A program made the position numbers and the translations under genes. 64,000 nucleotides of DNA from CAZXPY01 sp964643435 (lineage in GTDB: Bacteria > Patescibacteriota > Microgenomatia > Woykebacterales > RBG-16-39-9b): assembly GCA_964643435.1 (NCBI GenBank), contig CAZXPY010000004.1, positions 45,662-109,661 of the forward strand, read 5' to 3'. This document shows positions 39,232 to 47,556 of the stretch, one piece after another. The notes beneath the pieces were generated by a model. It did not search any database, had not been told where the DNA came from, and saw only the letters and a program-made list of their open reading frames with translations. The stretch's first letter is position 1, and each line of letters opens with the position of its first letter.

Positions 39232-39780
39232 TTACGACTTTAAGTTCTCAATTTTTGTTAAACAAGTAACCAACTCACTCTTATTGTCTTTCCAGGTTAC
39301 TTTTACCAAAACTCTTTTTATTTTCGTATAATCACCACCACAAGAACCGGAATCATCAAAAATCCTCACTGTTCTGGTAAAACCACCGCTAAAAATCTCA
39401 CCTAAATTTTCACTAGCAATAGATTGTAAGGTAGCCCCTCCGTTTGTTATTTTAAATAAATCTCCACTTGAATTTATATCTACACCCCAAAGATCGCTCC
39501 ATTTAGTACAGCCGCCACCAGGACAACCAGCGATACTGTAGTCAGAAATTGAATTCGGCAAGTTCTGATCCCTTATTGAGCGGGTAAGTTCGATTCCTTG
39601 TTGGCCGTAAAAAGAAGCAACGCTTTGTTGCCGGGCAAAATAGGCATTACGGACGCTGCCAATTGCTAGGGTACTTAACACAACAACAACTACAGCCACC
39701 AAAGCCACTGCGCCAACGGCCTCTACTAAACTCTGCCCTTTTTGATTTTTGAAAAATTGCCTAGCAACCAGGATTCCCAT
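39232..39780 (-). CDS. Minor pilin (PilV-like prepilin)
   Basis: 182 residues from ATG 39780; the open frame extends to 39903 but that part overlaps the preceding pilin. N-terminus QKGQSLVEAVGAVALVAVVVVVLSTLAIGSVRNAYFARQQSVAS is a prepilin signal with Glu at +5. The mature domain has Cys residues (SIAGCPGGGC...DSGSCGGDYTK...VTCLTK). It overlaps the next pilin gene upstream by 20 nt. Confidence 0.85.
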   Translation of the reverse strand: MGILVARQFFKNQKGQSLVEAVGAVALVAVVVVVLSTLAIGSVRNAYFARQQSVASFYGQQGIELTRSIRDQNLPNSISDYSIAGCPGGGCTKWSDLWGVDINSSGDLFKITNGGATLQSIASENLGEIFSGGFTRTVRIFDDSGSCGGDYTKIKRVLVKVTWKDNKSELVTCLTKIENLKS

Positions 39781-40372
39781 CGTATATATTCCCTGCTTGG
39801 CTAATACAAATTGTCCTACTTTGACTACCACTAGTAAGAGAAATGTCAATTGGAAAAGTAGTAGGACAAGGTGTAAAACCGGGGTCGGATGGACCAAAAC
39901 CAACTTGGTGAGTTATAGGATTAAAGATAACCCAACAACTTTGAGAAAGCCTTATTCCCTGTGGAAATTTTTTGAGACTGTCACTAACAGTAGTAGTAAC
40001 CGAAGGGTTAGCAGAATCGACACACTTTATAAATATATGGTGAAAATCCTTATCTGCTAAATCTATTTGGAATATTATATTGTGTTCTACATAGCTCCAA
40101 TTTGCAGGACAGCTACGTCCTTTTAATGTACGGGCAACGCTATTATTAGCAAAGGATTGCAGTGAACGGAGTGTAATTTTAACCTCGTTTGCAGTGTTAA
40201 TAAGAGTTTGGTTTTTATTATTAGCATTAAAATAAGCAATACCAATCCCAAAAAGAATTGCGGCAATCATTATCGTAATAATTAACTCGATTAAAGTGAA
40301 ACCGAAGGTGTTTGGTTGATTGTTGTTTGTTGATTGTTGTTTGTTGCGGTACGCCGGGCAGTAGGAAAACAT
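39761..40372 (-). CDS. Minor pilin (GspH/FimT-like prepilin)
   Basis: 203 residues. Cleavage motif at NTFG/FTLIELIITIMIAAILFGIGIAYF. The pre-cleavage leader is unusually long and low-complexity (RNKQQSTNNNQPN), encoded by a CAACAAACAACAATC-type tandem repeat at about 40312-40345, which may have expanded by slippage. The mature domain contains several Cys (GRSCPANW, IKCVDS, QSCWVIF, FTPCPT, RTICIS). Confidence 0.86.
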   Translation of the reverse strand: MFSYCPAYRNKQQSTNNNQPNTFGFTLIELIITIMIAAILFGIGIAYFNANNKNQTLINTANEVKITLRSLQSFANNSVARTLKGRSCPANWSYVEHNIIFQIDLADKDFHHIFIKCVDSANPSVTTTVSDSLKKFPQGIRLSQSCWVIFNPITHQVGFGPSDPGFTPCPTTFPIDISLTSGSQSRTICISQAGNIYDGNPGC

Positions 40373-40411
40373 AATCTAACTTTAACAAAACACTCGATTC
40401 TTTTCAATAAC

Positions 40412-40876
40412 TTACGTAACGAAGGGGTTAGTAACTAGGTAGTTATAATCTTCGTTACCGCTACAAAGATAAGGGAGGCTGAAACCTCCAGGGGGAACGA
40501 AACCACTAGGAAACCTTTCAAGTTTTGCATATAACGTGTATTTTTGGTAGGTAGTAGACCCGCTAATAATAATTGGTTCATAACAATACTCTCGCCACAG
40601 AGGTTTTGGGTCTTTTGGTATGTTATAAGTTTGGATTCCATCCGATAAAGTCCCGCCAAAAGTTAAAGAAGTAGGGTAGGCTAAGGTATTTGCATAATAT
40701 TTTTGCAGGGCATTTTGTATAACCGCTAAATCGCTTTTCCGCTGCGTATCGTTTTTTTGGGCAACGGTATTACCCCAAGTAAGTACCACAATCGCCACCA
40801 ACATACCAATTAGAGCTACTACTATTATCATTTCCACTAAGCTAAATCCTTTTTCCGAAAAGATTTTCTTTTTCAT
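40412..40876 (-). CDS. Minor pilin (GspG-like prepilin)
   Basis: 154 residues: leader MKKKIFSEKG then FSLVEMIIVVALIGMLVAIVVLTW, followed by QKNDTQRKSDLAVIQNALQKYYANTLAYPTSL, the helix-loop typical of pseudopilin GspG-like proteins. It starts immediately downstream of pilD on the same strand (adjacent ends). Confidence 0.9.
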   Translation of the reverse strand: MKKKIFSEKGFSLVEMIIVVALIGMLVAIVVLTWGNTVAQKNDTQRKSDLAVIQNALQKYYANTLAYPTSLTFGGTLSDGIQTYNIPKDPKPLWREYCYEPIIISGSTTYQKYTLYAKLERFPSGFVPPGGFSLPYLCSGNEDYNYLVTNPFVT

Positions 40877-41752
40877 TTATTTAAAACCTAAAACAAGGCT
40901 ATACCAAAAAAACAATTTTTCTCCCCAAAAAAGAGTGATAATTGCCGCTACGCACATAAAAGGACCAAAAGCAATTCTTTGGCCAAATTTTCTTAAGTTC
41001 AAAAGAATTAAATTTAAGCCAACGATCGCTCCTAAAATAAAGCTTAAAAAAATTGCCACTAAAATTAGCGGCCAGCCAACTAATAAACCAATAAAAAGAA
41101 CGAGTTTGGCGTCGCCGCCGCCAAGCGCCTTTTCGTTACTTACATAAACAATTGCGAAAAAGGCGGCAGCGGCGACTGCCGCAGCGGCAATTGTGTTAAT
41201 TTTAGCAAACAGAATAGTTTGCAGCTGTGTGGAAACAAGACTCGGAGCAATTTGGGCGGTTAAGCTTCTCGTCACCTGGGTTTGCAGCAAACCTAAAATT
41301 AGCAAATAAATTAAACTAACAAAAATTGCGAAGTAACTTATCTTGTTAGGGATAATTTGGCGTTTTAAATCGATTACGAAAATTACAATTAAAACCGAAA
41401 TCGAAAATAGGTAGTAGAACAGGGTTAGATAATGACTTAAAGTTAAAGCAGAATTAGCGCTGTTAAATGGTAAGAATTTGGAAGATACAAATACAAATAA
41501 AAGGGCCGTTGCCCCTTCTACAATCGGATATTGGGGCGAGATTGGTTCTCGACAGTAACGACATCTTCCTCTCAAAACTAACCAAGAAACAATCGGGACA
41601 AGATCATACCAAGCAAGGGTCTTTTTGCACTTATCACAAAAAGACCGCTTGCTAATAATATCTTTACCAGCCGGTACTCGATCTATTACCACGTTCAAAA
41701 AAGACCCAACACTCGCCCCCACAACAAACACTAAACTTAAATACCAATTCAT
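40877..41752 (-). CDS. pilD: Prepilin peptidase/N-methyltransferase PilD
   Basis: 291 residues, about eight helices. N-terminal GSFLNVVIDRVP and the zinc pairs CDKCKKTLAWYDLVPIVSWL...CRYCREPIS, then aspartyl-protease Asp residues in VIDLKRQIIPN and GGGDAKLVLFIG (GxGD). It cleaves prepilin leaders before the Phe and N-methylates the new end. Both functions are expected because the zinc domain is intact. Confidence 0.96.
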   Translation of the reverse strand: MNWYLSLVFVVGASVGSFLNVVIDRVPAGKDIISKRSFCDKCKKTLAWYDLVPIVSWLVLRGRCRYCREPISPQYPIVEGATALLFVFVSSKFLPFNSANSALTLSHYLTLFYYLFSISVLIVIFVIDLKRQIIPNKISYFAIFVSLIYLLILGLLQTQVTRSLTAQIAPSLVSTQLQTILFAKINTIAAAAVAAAAFFAIVYVSNEKALGGGDAKLVLFIGLLVGWPLILVAIFLSFILGAIVGLNLILLNLRKFGQRIAFGPFMCVAAIITLFWGEKLFFWYSLVLGFK

Positions 41753-41780
41753 TAAGAATCTAATTCAACAATTCTCAACA

Positions 41781-41810
41781 AAGAAAGGCGTGATTCCTCA
41801 CGCCTTTCTT
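41781..41810. terminator. Terminator downstream of the major pilin gene
   Basis: AAGAAAGGCGTGA (41781-41793) and TCACGCCTTTCTT (41798-41810): 13-bp perfect stem with a 4-nt loop and T-rich flank on the minus strand. It lies between the pilin and pilD and would let the pilin be made in excess over downstream genes. Confidence 0.9.
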
Positions 41811-41816
41811 TAATCA

Positions 41817-42284
41817 TTACGGAGCACATGTTGTAGCCCCCGGACTTGCGACCGATGAGGCTTGACCTGTAACAGTTCGGAAACACCAAACATTGTTATT
41901 AGCTGCACCAGCGACAGCGCCGTTGGATAGAGCCGTCATCTGCCAGAAAATACTAGCTTCAGTTGCTGTCCCATTAGTACTATACGGAGTATCATAAGTT
42001 CTTACAGTACCACCTTCTTCAGGACCATCAACCGGAGCTATTGGTATAGTTTTTAAGTCACCTACTGGTAGTGCCAAGTCAGTCAATGAAGTTGGGTATA
42101 AACTATTACGGGTGAAATAGGTAGTTAATCCGGTTGCAATCGATCCTATATCTTGTTTGGTCTGGGAATCCCTAGCCTCAGCAATTCGTTCGGCTGGGTT
42201 AATTGCCACTAAGATTGCGGCCGCTAAAACACCCACTATAGCAATAACGACTAGAAGTTCGACTAAAGTAAAACCTTTTTTCAA
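41817..42284 (-). CDS. pilA: Major type IV pilin (PilA-like)
   Basis: 155 residues with a short leader MKKG and mature FTLVELLVVIAIVGVLAAAILVAINPAERIAEARDSQTKQDIGSI, Glu at +5. C-terminal Cys pair (NNVWCFRTV, ATTCAP) could form the disulfide loop. TTG start with AAAGGGGG 8 nt upstream. It has its own promoter, a 160-nt structured leader and a strong terminator, as expected of the abundant pilin. Confidence 0.92.
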   Translation of the reverse strand: MKKGFTLVELLVVIAIVGVLAAAILVAINPAERIAEARDSQTKQDIGSIATGLTTYFTRNSLYPTSLTDLALPVGDLKTIPIAPVDGPEEGGTVRTYDTPYSTNGTATEASIFWQMTALSNGAVAGAANNNVWCFRTVTGQASSVASPGATTCAP

Positions 42285-42449
42285 ACGTTATCACCCCCTT
42301 TCGAGGTAACAATAGATAATTTACTGTTAGGCTGAATCAATCTTTTGGGGGAGATAAGCCTCCCTTGGGGCCCGCGGAGGCGGGCAGTTTCTAGTTTCAT
42401 AAAGGTCACATAAATAACTTATTACTTCTTACCGGTTACTTGATAACTA
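42285..42449 (-). promoter_or_regulatory. Structured 5' leader of the pilin gene
   Basis: The predicted transcript from about 42449 carries two hairpins on the minus strand: GCCCGC/GCGGGC and GGGAG/CTCCC, about 60-90 nt before the TTG start, then the AAAGGGGG ribosome site. This could be a regulatory leader; no known riboswitch core was recognised. Confidence 0.5.
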
Positions 42450-42455
42450 ACTTAG

Positions 42456-42485
42456 ATTATATAACAACCTTGTCAAGTCCATCAA
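42456..42485 (-). promoter_or_regulatory. Pilin gene promoter
   Basis: On the minus strand, -35 TTGATG (complement of 42480-42485), 18 nt, -10 TATAAT (complement of 42456-42461). Confidence 0.65.
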
Positions 42486-42492
42486 CCTTTAG

Positions 42493-42613
42493 CCTAATTG
42501 GGCGCAGGATTCGGGAGTACCTAAATTTAGCCCATAAAATGGTCGCAGAGCGCTTCAGCGATCTACTTCCGCCAACTGGCGGACGAATTTAGTTACGGAG
42601 AATCCTATTGGGC
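42493..42613. repeat. Direct-repeat-bracketed structured element at the pilC 3' end
   Basis: CCTAATTGGGC (42493-42503) and CCTATTGGGC (42604-42613) are near-direct repeats; the second includes the pilC stop codon. Between them AGGATT/AATCCT (42506-42511, 42601-42606) and CTAAATT/AATTTAG (42521-42527, 42586-42592) form a long interrupted stem with inner hairpins TCGC/GCGA and CCGCC/GGCGG. ACGAATTTAGT...TACGGA at 42583-42600 is shared with the element at 20561. Confidence 0.75.
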
Positions 42614-43822
42614 ACTTATCGAACTCGTCAGCTGATAAATCGGCATAATGATTGAAAAAATCAAAAAACCAACCATCGCCCCTAAAATAATCATAATAAT
42701 CGGCTCTAGTGCTACAGTTAAGTTCTTTACTTGTAGTTCAGCCTCACTCTCAAAATAATGGGAAATTTTTGTCAAAACCTCATCCATTTTTCCGGTTTGC
42801 TCACCAACACTTATCATTTGCGGTATTATTGGCGGAAAAAGCGGATCGCGAGTTAGCGCTACTGAAAGAGGCGTTCCTTTTTCCACTATTTGTATTGCCC
42901 GCACCAGAGAATCTTTATGAAGAGCGTTCGGAGCGACTTCACTGGTAATTCGCAGAGACTCCATTATGGGCACCCCAGAAGCTACAAGGGCCCCTAAAGT
43001 ACGGGTAATTTCCGTAAAAGAGGTATTTCTTATTAATCCCCCAAAAATCGGTAGCCGGAGCATAAAAGAATCGATTAAGTAAGAGCCTTCCGGAGTTTTC
43101 TTGAATTTTCTTAAGCCAACTATGATTCCAATAATAGCGAACAGTACTAACCACCAAAAAAACTGCATAAATTTACTTACGGAAATTAAAATTTTTGTAG
43201 AAATCGGCAGGTTTGTTCCAAGTTGGGTATAAAGATCGGTCAGTTTGGGCATTACAAAAATTAGAATTATTGCGGTAACCATTACCATAGCTACCAAAAC
43301 AATAATCGGGTAAACAAAAGCGGATTTTACCTTTCCCTGAAACTCACGCTGTTTTTCCAAAGTATCAGCCAGTTTTGTTAAAACTTTATCCAAAGTTCCA
43401 GAAGCTTCCCCAACTTTAATCATATTTATATAAGCATCCGAAAAAATATCGCTGTGGCGGGAAAGACCAGCCGCAAACGTGAAACCTCCTTGGATATCTC
43501 TACCTAAAGCCGAGAGTACTTTGGCCAATTTTTCGTTTTCGGTTTGTTTCTCTAAAATTTTAACAGCATCGGTTAAAGTGAGTCCGGCGGTTATCATAGT
43601 CGCAAGCTGTCTAGTAAAGTTTGCCTGCTCGCCAATCCCGACACCGTGGATATTACTAAAAAAGAAGCTCAAAGGATTGAGACGGTCTTTTGGCGCTAAT
43701 TTTACGACCACTAAACCCCGATCGTGTAAGACATTTACGGCTTGACGGGTATCAACGGCTTCAACATTGCCTTGCAACCGTTCGCCTTTTTGATTGTGAG
43801 CAACGTAGCGGTATTGTTCCAT
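42605..43822 (-). CDS. pilC: Type IV pilus inner-membrane platform protein PilC
   Basis: 405 residues with two GspF domains: ANFTRQLATMITAGLTLTDAVKILEKQ...KVGEASGTLDKVLTKLADTLEKQ in the first and FTEITRTLGALVASGVPIMESLRIT...SVGEQTGKMDEVLTKISHYFE in the second, plus three helices. N-terminal YRYVAHNQKGERLQG is the usual PilC start. It is the platform on which PilB and PilT act. Two tandem hairpin/T-run modules precede its start. Confidence 0.96.
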   Translation of the reverse strand: MEQYRYVAHNQKGERLQGNVEAVDTRQAVNVLHDRGLVVVKLAPKDRLNPLSFFFSNIHGVGIGEQANFTRQLATMITAGLTLTDAVKILEKQTENEKLAKVLSALGRDIQGGFTFAAGLSRHSDIFSDAYINMIKVGEASGTLDKVLTKLADTLEKQREFQGKVKSAFVYPIIVLVAMVMVTAIILIFVMPKLTDLYTQLGTNLPISTKILISVSKFMQFFWWLVLFAIIGIIVGLRKFKKTPEGSYLIDSFMLRLPIFGGLIRNTSFTEITRTLGALVASGVPIMESLRITSEVAPNALHKDSLVRAIQIVEKGTPLSVALTRDPLFPPIIPQMISVGEQTGKMDEVLTKISHYFESEAELQVKNLTVALEPIIMIILGAMVGFLIFSIIMPIYQLTSSISAQ

Positions 43823-43824
43823 CT

Positions 43825-43876
43825 TGTTTTTAAAAGAGGCTTTGCCTTATTTTACTTGTAAAAGAGGCTCTGCCTC
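43825..43876 (-). repeat. Tandem hairpin/T-run modules ahead of pilC (copies 3 and 4)
   Basis: On the minus strand GAGGC-AGA-GCCTC-TTTT (complement of 43864-43876) begins at the pilT stop codon and is followed by AAGGC-AAA-GCCTC-TTTT (complement of 43836-43848) and AAAAACAAGATG, the pilC start. They match the modules at 27561 and 31781. Confidence 0.85.
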
Positions 43877-44969
43877 ATTTTTCAGGTTGGCTCTTAACTA
43901 ACCTCATTAAACTGTCCGGGTTAAGAGAGTAACTTAAAGCGGCTTCAAGCGAAACTTTTCCGCTTTTAACCAGATCAGCAAGAGCGGATTCAAGAGTGGT
44001 CATCCCAACTGCTGCGCTAGTTTGGATTATATTATCAATAAGATGGGTTTTTCCTTCTCTGATAACGTTTTTGACGGCACCAGAAGCAATTAAAACCTCG
44101 GTTGCGGGGTAGCGACCTTTATCGATCGCCGGTATTAATCTTTGGCTTATCACTGACTCCAAAACGTTGGAAAGCTGCATTTTAATTTGATCCTGTTGGT
44201 GTTCTGGAAAAACGCCGACAATACGGTCTAGGGTTTGGGCGGCGCTGTTGGTATGCAAGGTTGCAAATACCAAGTGGCCGGTTTCGGCGATAGTTAGCGC
44301 TGCCTCGATTGTTTCATAATCTCTCATCTCGCCGATTAAAACCACGTCCGGATCCTGCCTTAGGGCACTACGAAGAGAAATTTCCCAGGAATGAGTATCA
44401 AGGTGCATTTCTCTCTGGGAAATTAAGGCTTTTGCTTGTGGATAAACAAACTCTATTGGGTCTTCCACTGTCACAATATGACAAGGACGCTCGTGATTGA
44501 TTACATTTAACATCGCCGCAATCGAAGTGGATTTACCGTGCCCAGTCGGACCAGTGACAAGAATCAACCCCTGCATTAATTTAGTAAAGTTGGCAAAAAC
44601 TTTTGGAACGTGAATTTCTTCTAGAGTCGGGATTTTAATTGGAACTAATCGAAGCGCGGCACTAACATAACCTTTTTGGTAATAAGCATTAACTCGAAAA
44701 CGAACTACTTCTCCAAGAGCAAACGAAAAATCAAGTTCCTTGTTTGTCAAAATAAGTTCCTTTTGTTCCGGGGTTGTTAGCGAAAAAACTAAATTAGCGA
44801 TATTTTCTGGAGTGGGAGTAGAAGCGCTCGTTATCGGAACCAATTTTCCATCAATACGCAGAGTCGGATAAGCACCAACAAGTAAATGGATATCGCTAGC
44901 TCCTCTGGCCACCGAGAGCTCCAAAATATCCTGCATACTCATTTTGTTTGAATTATTTACCTCTTCCAT
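43875..44969 (-). CDS. pilT: Type IV pilus twitching ATPase PilT
   Basis: 364 residues: DILELSVARGASDIHLLVGAYPTLRIDGKL start, Walker A GPTGHGKSTS, Asp box EDPIEFVYPQ, Walker B RQDPDVVLIGEMRDYETI and His box ETGHLVFATLHTNSA. This is the retraction ATPase that depolymerises pili for twitching or DNA uptake. The TGA stop forms part of the hairpin leading to pilC; pilB is 2 nt upstream. Confidence 0.96.
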   Translation of the reverse strand: MEEVNNSNKMSMQDILELSVARGASDIHLLVGAYPTLRIDGKLVPITSASTPTPENIANLVFSLTTPEQKELILTNKELDFSFALGEVVRFRVNAYYQKGYVSAALRLVPIKIPTLEEIHVPKVFANFTKLMQGLILVTGPTGHGKSTSIAAMLNVINHERPCHIVTVEDPIEFVYPQAKALISQREMHLDTHSWEISLRSALRQDPDVVLIGEMRDYETIEAALTIAETGHLVFATLHTNSAAQTLDRIVGVFPEHQQDQIKMQLSNVLESVISQRLIPAIDKGRYPATEVLIASGAVKNVIREGKTHLIDNIIQTSAAVGMTTLESALADLVKSGKVSLEAALSYSLNPDSLMRLVKSQPEK

Positions 44970-44971
44970 AA

Positions 44972-46714
44972 TTACTCGGAACTTACTCGCAAGACCTCTT
45001 CGACAGTTGTAATCCCTTCAATACTCTTTAAATATCCATCCTGAATTATCGTGATCATACCTTCATCAATCGCTTGCTTTTCAATTTCATTAGCGGGTGA
45101 GCGCTCTAAAATTAAACGACCAATTTTCTCACTGACTCCTAAAACCTCAAAAATACCGATTCTGCCAAAATATCCGGAGTTAGCACAAACGTCGCAGCCT
45201 TTTCCTCGGTAAAGTTTAAATTTGTTAGCGTCCCCGGGAAGGTGCATTTTTTGTAGATCTTCCGCTAAAAGTTTTCCTAAAACCCCCTTAACATCCTCAA
45301 TAAATTGAGGTGGAGGGTCGTAAGTTTCTTTACAGTTAGTACAAATTTTTCGGACAACTCTTTGCGCCAACACCGCACTCATACTTGAGGCTAGAAGAAA
45401 GGTCTCCACGGCCATATCTAAAAGTCGTGGTAAGGCACCAGCCGCATTATTTGTGTGCAGAGTTGAAAAAACTAAGTGACCAGTTAGAGAAGCCTGAATC
45501 GCCAGACCTGCGGTTTCCGAATCTCTAATCTCACCAACCATAATTATATTAGGGTCTTGGCGCAGGAAAGAACGTAAACCACTGGCAAAGGTAAGACCGG
45601 CAGCTGGGTTAATTTGGACTTGATTCACCCCCGGAATCTGGTATTCAACTGGATCCTCAATCGTCACAATATTAACCCGTAGTGAATTAATTTTACTAAG
45701 AACTGAAAAAAGGGTAGTGGTTTTACCGCTTCCTGTCGGTCCCGTAACTAGAACAATCCCGTAGGGCTTTAGAATATTTTCTTCTAAAGTTTTAAGAGCA
45801 GTTCCCCGTAAACCTAGCTCTCCAAAAGTTGGTGCGTTTGTTGTTTTAGGCAAAAGCCTCATCACTATTTTTTCACCGTGGACGGTAGGTAGGGTGGAAA
45901 TACGAAGATCAACCACGGACGAACCAATTTTAAAGGTAAAACGGCCGTCTTGAGGAAGCCTGCGCTCGTCTATTTTTAGTCCCGAAAGAATTTTTACTCT
46001 TGAAATCAAAGCATCGTGAACCTTTTTTGGAACCACCAATCTTTCCTGTAAAACGCCGTCAATTCTATACCTGATTCTGGTTTTATCCTCTAAAGGCTCG
46101 ATATGAATATCAGAGGCTCTTCCTTTAATAGCAAATTCGAGAAGCGTAGAAATAATTTTTGCTACCGGTGCTTCCCGAATTACTTCTTCTACCTTAGTTA
46201 AATCTGTTATTTCCTCTTTTGCCTCAACCACACCTCCAGCTTCTTTCAAAGCAGCGGTAACTTCGGTGGTTAAGCTCTGGGCATATTGCTCATCAATTGT
46301 ATCTTTTATATCAGTTAAAGTAGCGATATAAGGTTTGATTTTTGCTTTACTTTTTTTCTCGATAAATTCGATGACTTGCAGATCTAGAGGATCGTACATC
46401 GCAACACTCAAAGTATTAGTACTTTTATCGTATTCGAAGGGAATTAAGATGTAGCGACGAGCTACCGGTTCAGGGATTAAAACCAAAGTATCTGCTGGTA
46501 TTGGTTTACTTCGTAAGCTGACAAAAGGGATGCCTAAAACTTTGGCCCGCGCGGCCGCTAAATCATCATTGCTGACAAAATTATGTTCGGCAATTATATC
46601 CTCGACGGGTCGACCGCTATTAACTGCCTCTAATTTAACAAGGGAAAGTTTATCGGCAGTGAGTTTACCTTCTTCGAATAAAATGTCCTCAACTGTTTTT
46701 ATATTAGTTTGCAT
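44972..46714 (-). CDS. pilB: Type IV pilus extension ATPase PilB
   Basis: 580 residues: N-terminal MshEN-type domain (EDIIAEHNFVSNDDLAAARAKVLGIPFV), Walker A GPTGSGKTTT, Walker B RQDPNIIMVGEIRDSETA, His box LTGHLVFSTLHTN, and the zinc pairs CTNCKETY...CDVCANSGYFGR of PilB/GspE. It powers pilus extension. First gene of the minus-strand pilus locus, divergent from holB. Confidence 0.96.
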   Translation of the reverse strand: MQTNIKTVEDILFEEGKLTADKLSLVKLEAVNSGRPVEDIIAEHNFVSNDDLAAARAKVLGIPFVSLRSKPIPADTLVLIPEPVARRYILIPFEYDKSTNTLSVAMYDPLDLQVIEFIEKKSKAKIKPYIATLTDIKDTIDEQYAQSLTTEVTAALKEAGGVVEAKEEITDLTKVEEVIREAPVAKIISTLLEFAIKGRASDIHIEPLEDKTRIRYRIDGVLQERLVVPKKVHDALISRVKILSGLKIDERRLPQDGRFTFKIGSSVVDLRISTLPTVHGEKIVMRLLPKTTNAPTFGELGLRGTALKTLEENILKPYGIVLVTGPTGSGKTTTLFSVLSKINSLRVNIVTIEDPVEYQIPGVNQVQINPAAGLTFASGLRSFLRQDPNIIMVGEIRDSETAGLAIQASLTGHLVFSTLHTNNAAGALPRLLDMAVETFLLASSMSAVLAQRVVRKICTNCKETYDPPPQFIEDVKGVLGKLLAEDLQKMHLPGDANKFKLYRGKGCDVCANSGYFGRIGIFEVLGVSEKIGRLILERSPANEIEKQAIDEGMITIIQDGYLKSIEGITTVEEVLRVSSE

Positions 46715-46749
46715 GGGCAGCTCTTCTTTAATTTTAGTATTAGATTCGC

Positions 46750-46755
46750 TATAAT
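46750..46755 (+). promoter_or_regulatory. -10 of the holB promoter
   Basis: TATAAT directly ahead of ATG 46763 (7 nt between), with a weak TTTAAT at the -35 position (46727-46732). An ATG at 46754 lies within the -10 and cannot be the start if this promoter is used. Confidence 0.65.
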
Positions 46756-46762
46756 GTCAACA

Positions 46763-47422
46763 ATGATACTTTCGGTACTTATCGTCGGCAAAACAAGTTT
46801 AGATCGTCGAGCAGAAGCCGAAAAAATAGCCAAAGAAGCTTCCAGTGTTTTTGATATAAGATTTATTGATACCAAAGAGGAGGGAGGAATTGATAACATT
46901 AGAGATCTCAAGAGGGAGCTTTCTAGAAAACCTTTTAATTCGAAAAAACAAACTGCCATTATCTTTGAATCCCAAAATCTAACCCTTCAAGCCCAAAACG
47001 CTTTTTTAAAAGAAATAGAGGAACCCAACCCTCATACTCAAATAATTTTAACCGCCCCATCAAAATTTTCTTTAATACCAACACTAGTTTCGCGCGTACA
47101 GATAATTGATCTAGGAGCTGATCTTTTTGAAGAGGTACTGGTCGAAACAGAGGAATTAGCGAGGAAAATGGCGGTGGCGGGAGCCGGGGAAAGAATTATT
47201 TTAGGAGAAGGGATCCGGTTTGAACAGTGGCTTTCTCTCTGGCACAAGTTTTTGCACCAAAAATTAACGGACGATTACTCTTTGTTTCCTTTTTTAGAAA
47301 GGATAAATTTGGAGAGGGTCTGTAAATATATTAAGGTTTTGCAAGATCTTAATATTAAGCTAGAAGCTAATGCCAATAAAAAGTTAGTCCAACTTATTTT
47401 AACAACTAGTGCTCCTTTTTAA
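46763..47422 (+). CDS. holB: DNA polymerase III delta'-like clamp-loader subunit
   Basis: About 219 residues from ATG 46763. ILSVLIVGKTSLDRRAEAEKIAKEA, then DNIRDLKRELSRKPFNSKKQTAIIFESQNLTLQAQNAFLKEIEEPNPHTQIILTAPSKFSLIPTLVSRVQII matches the delta' AAA+ domain, including the NAFLKxIEEP and SRVQ/SRC-type segment. No P-loop GKT with Walker A function is expected in delta'. It is short compared with E. coli HolB (334). It follows a leaderless promoter. Confidence 0.85.
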   Translation: MILSVLIVGKTSLDRRAEAEKIAKEASSVFDIRFIDTKEEGGIDNIRDLKRELSRKPFNSKKQTAIIFESQNLTLQAQNAFLKEIEEPNPHTQIILTAPSKFSLIPTLVSRVQIIDLGADLFEEVLVETEELARKMAVAGAGERIILGEGIRFEQWLSLWHKFLHQKLTDDYSLFPFLERINLERVCKYIKVLQDLNIKLEANANKKLVQLILTTSAPF

Positions 47423-47556
47423 AGTCATAAAAACATACCTAAATTATCTTGATATATCAATCTAAAAAAAGCAATTTTGCTCTTTTTTACTTGTTTTTAC
47501 CCTTCCTTGTCTGCTAAAATTAATTGATCTTAAAAAGTTAGGCAACAATCCCTTTT

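Noticed and set aside
42285..42449. Cyclic-di-GMP riboswitch in the pilin leader
   Set aside because: The hairpins do not contain the conserved core or tetraloop-receptor of either known class.
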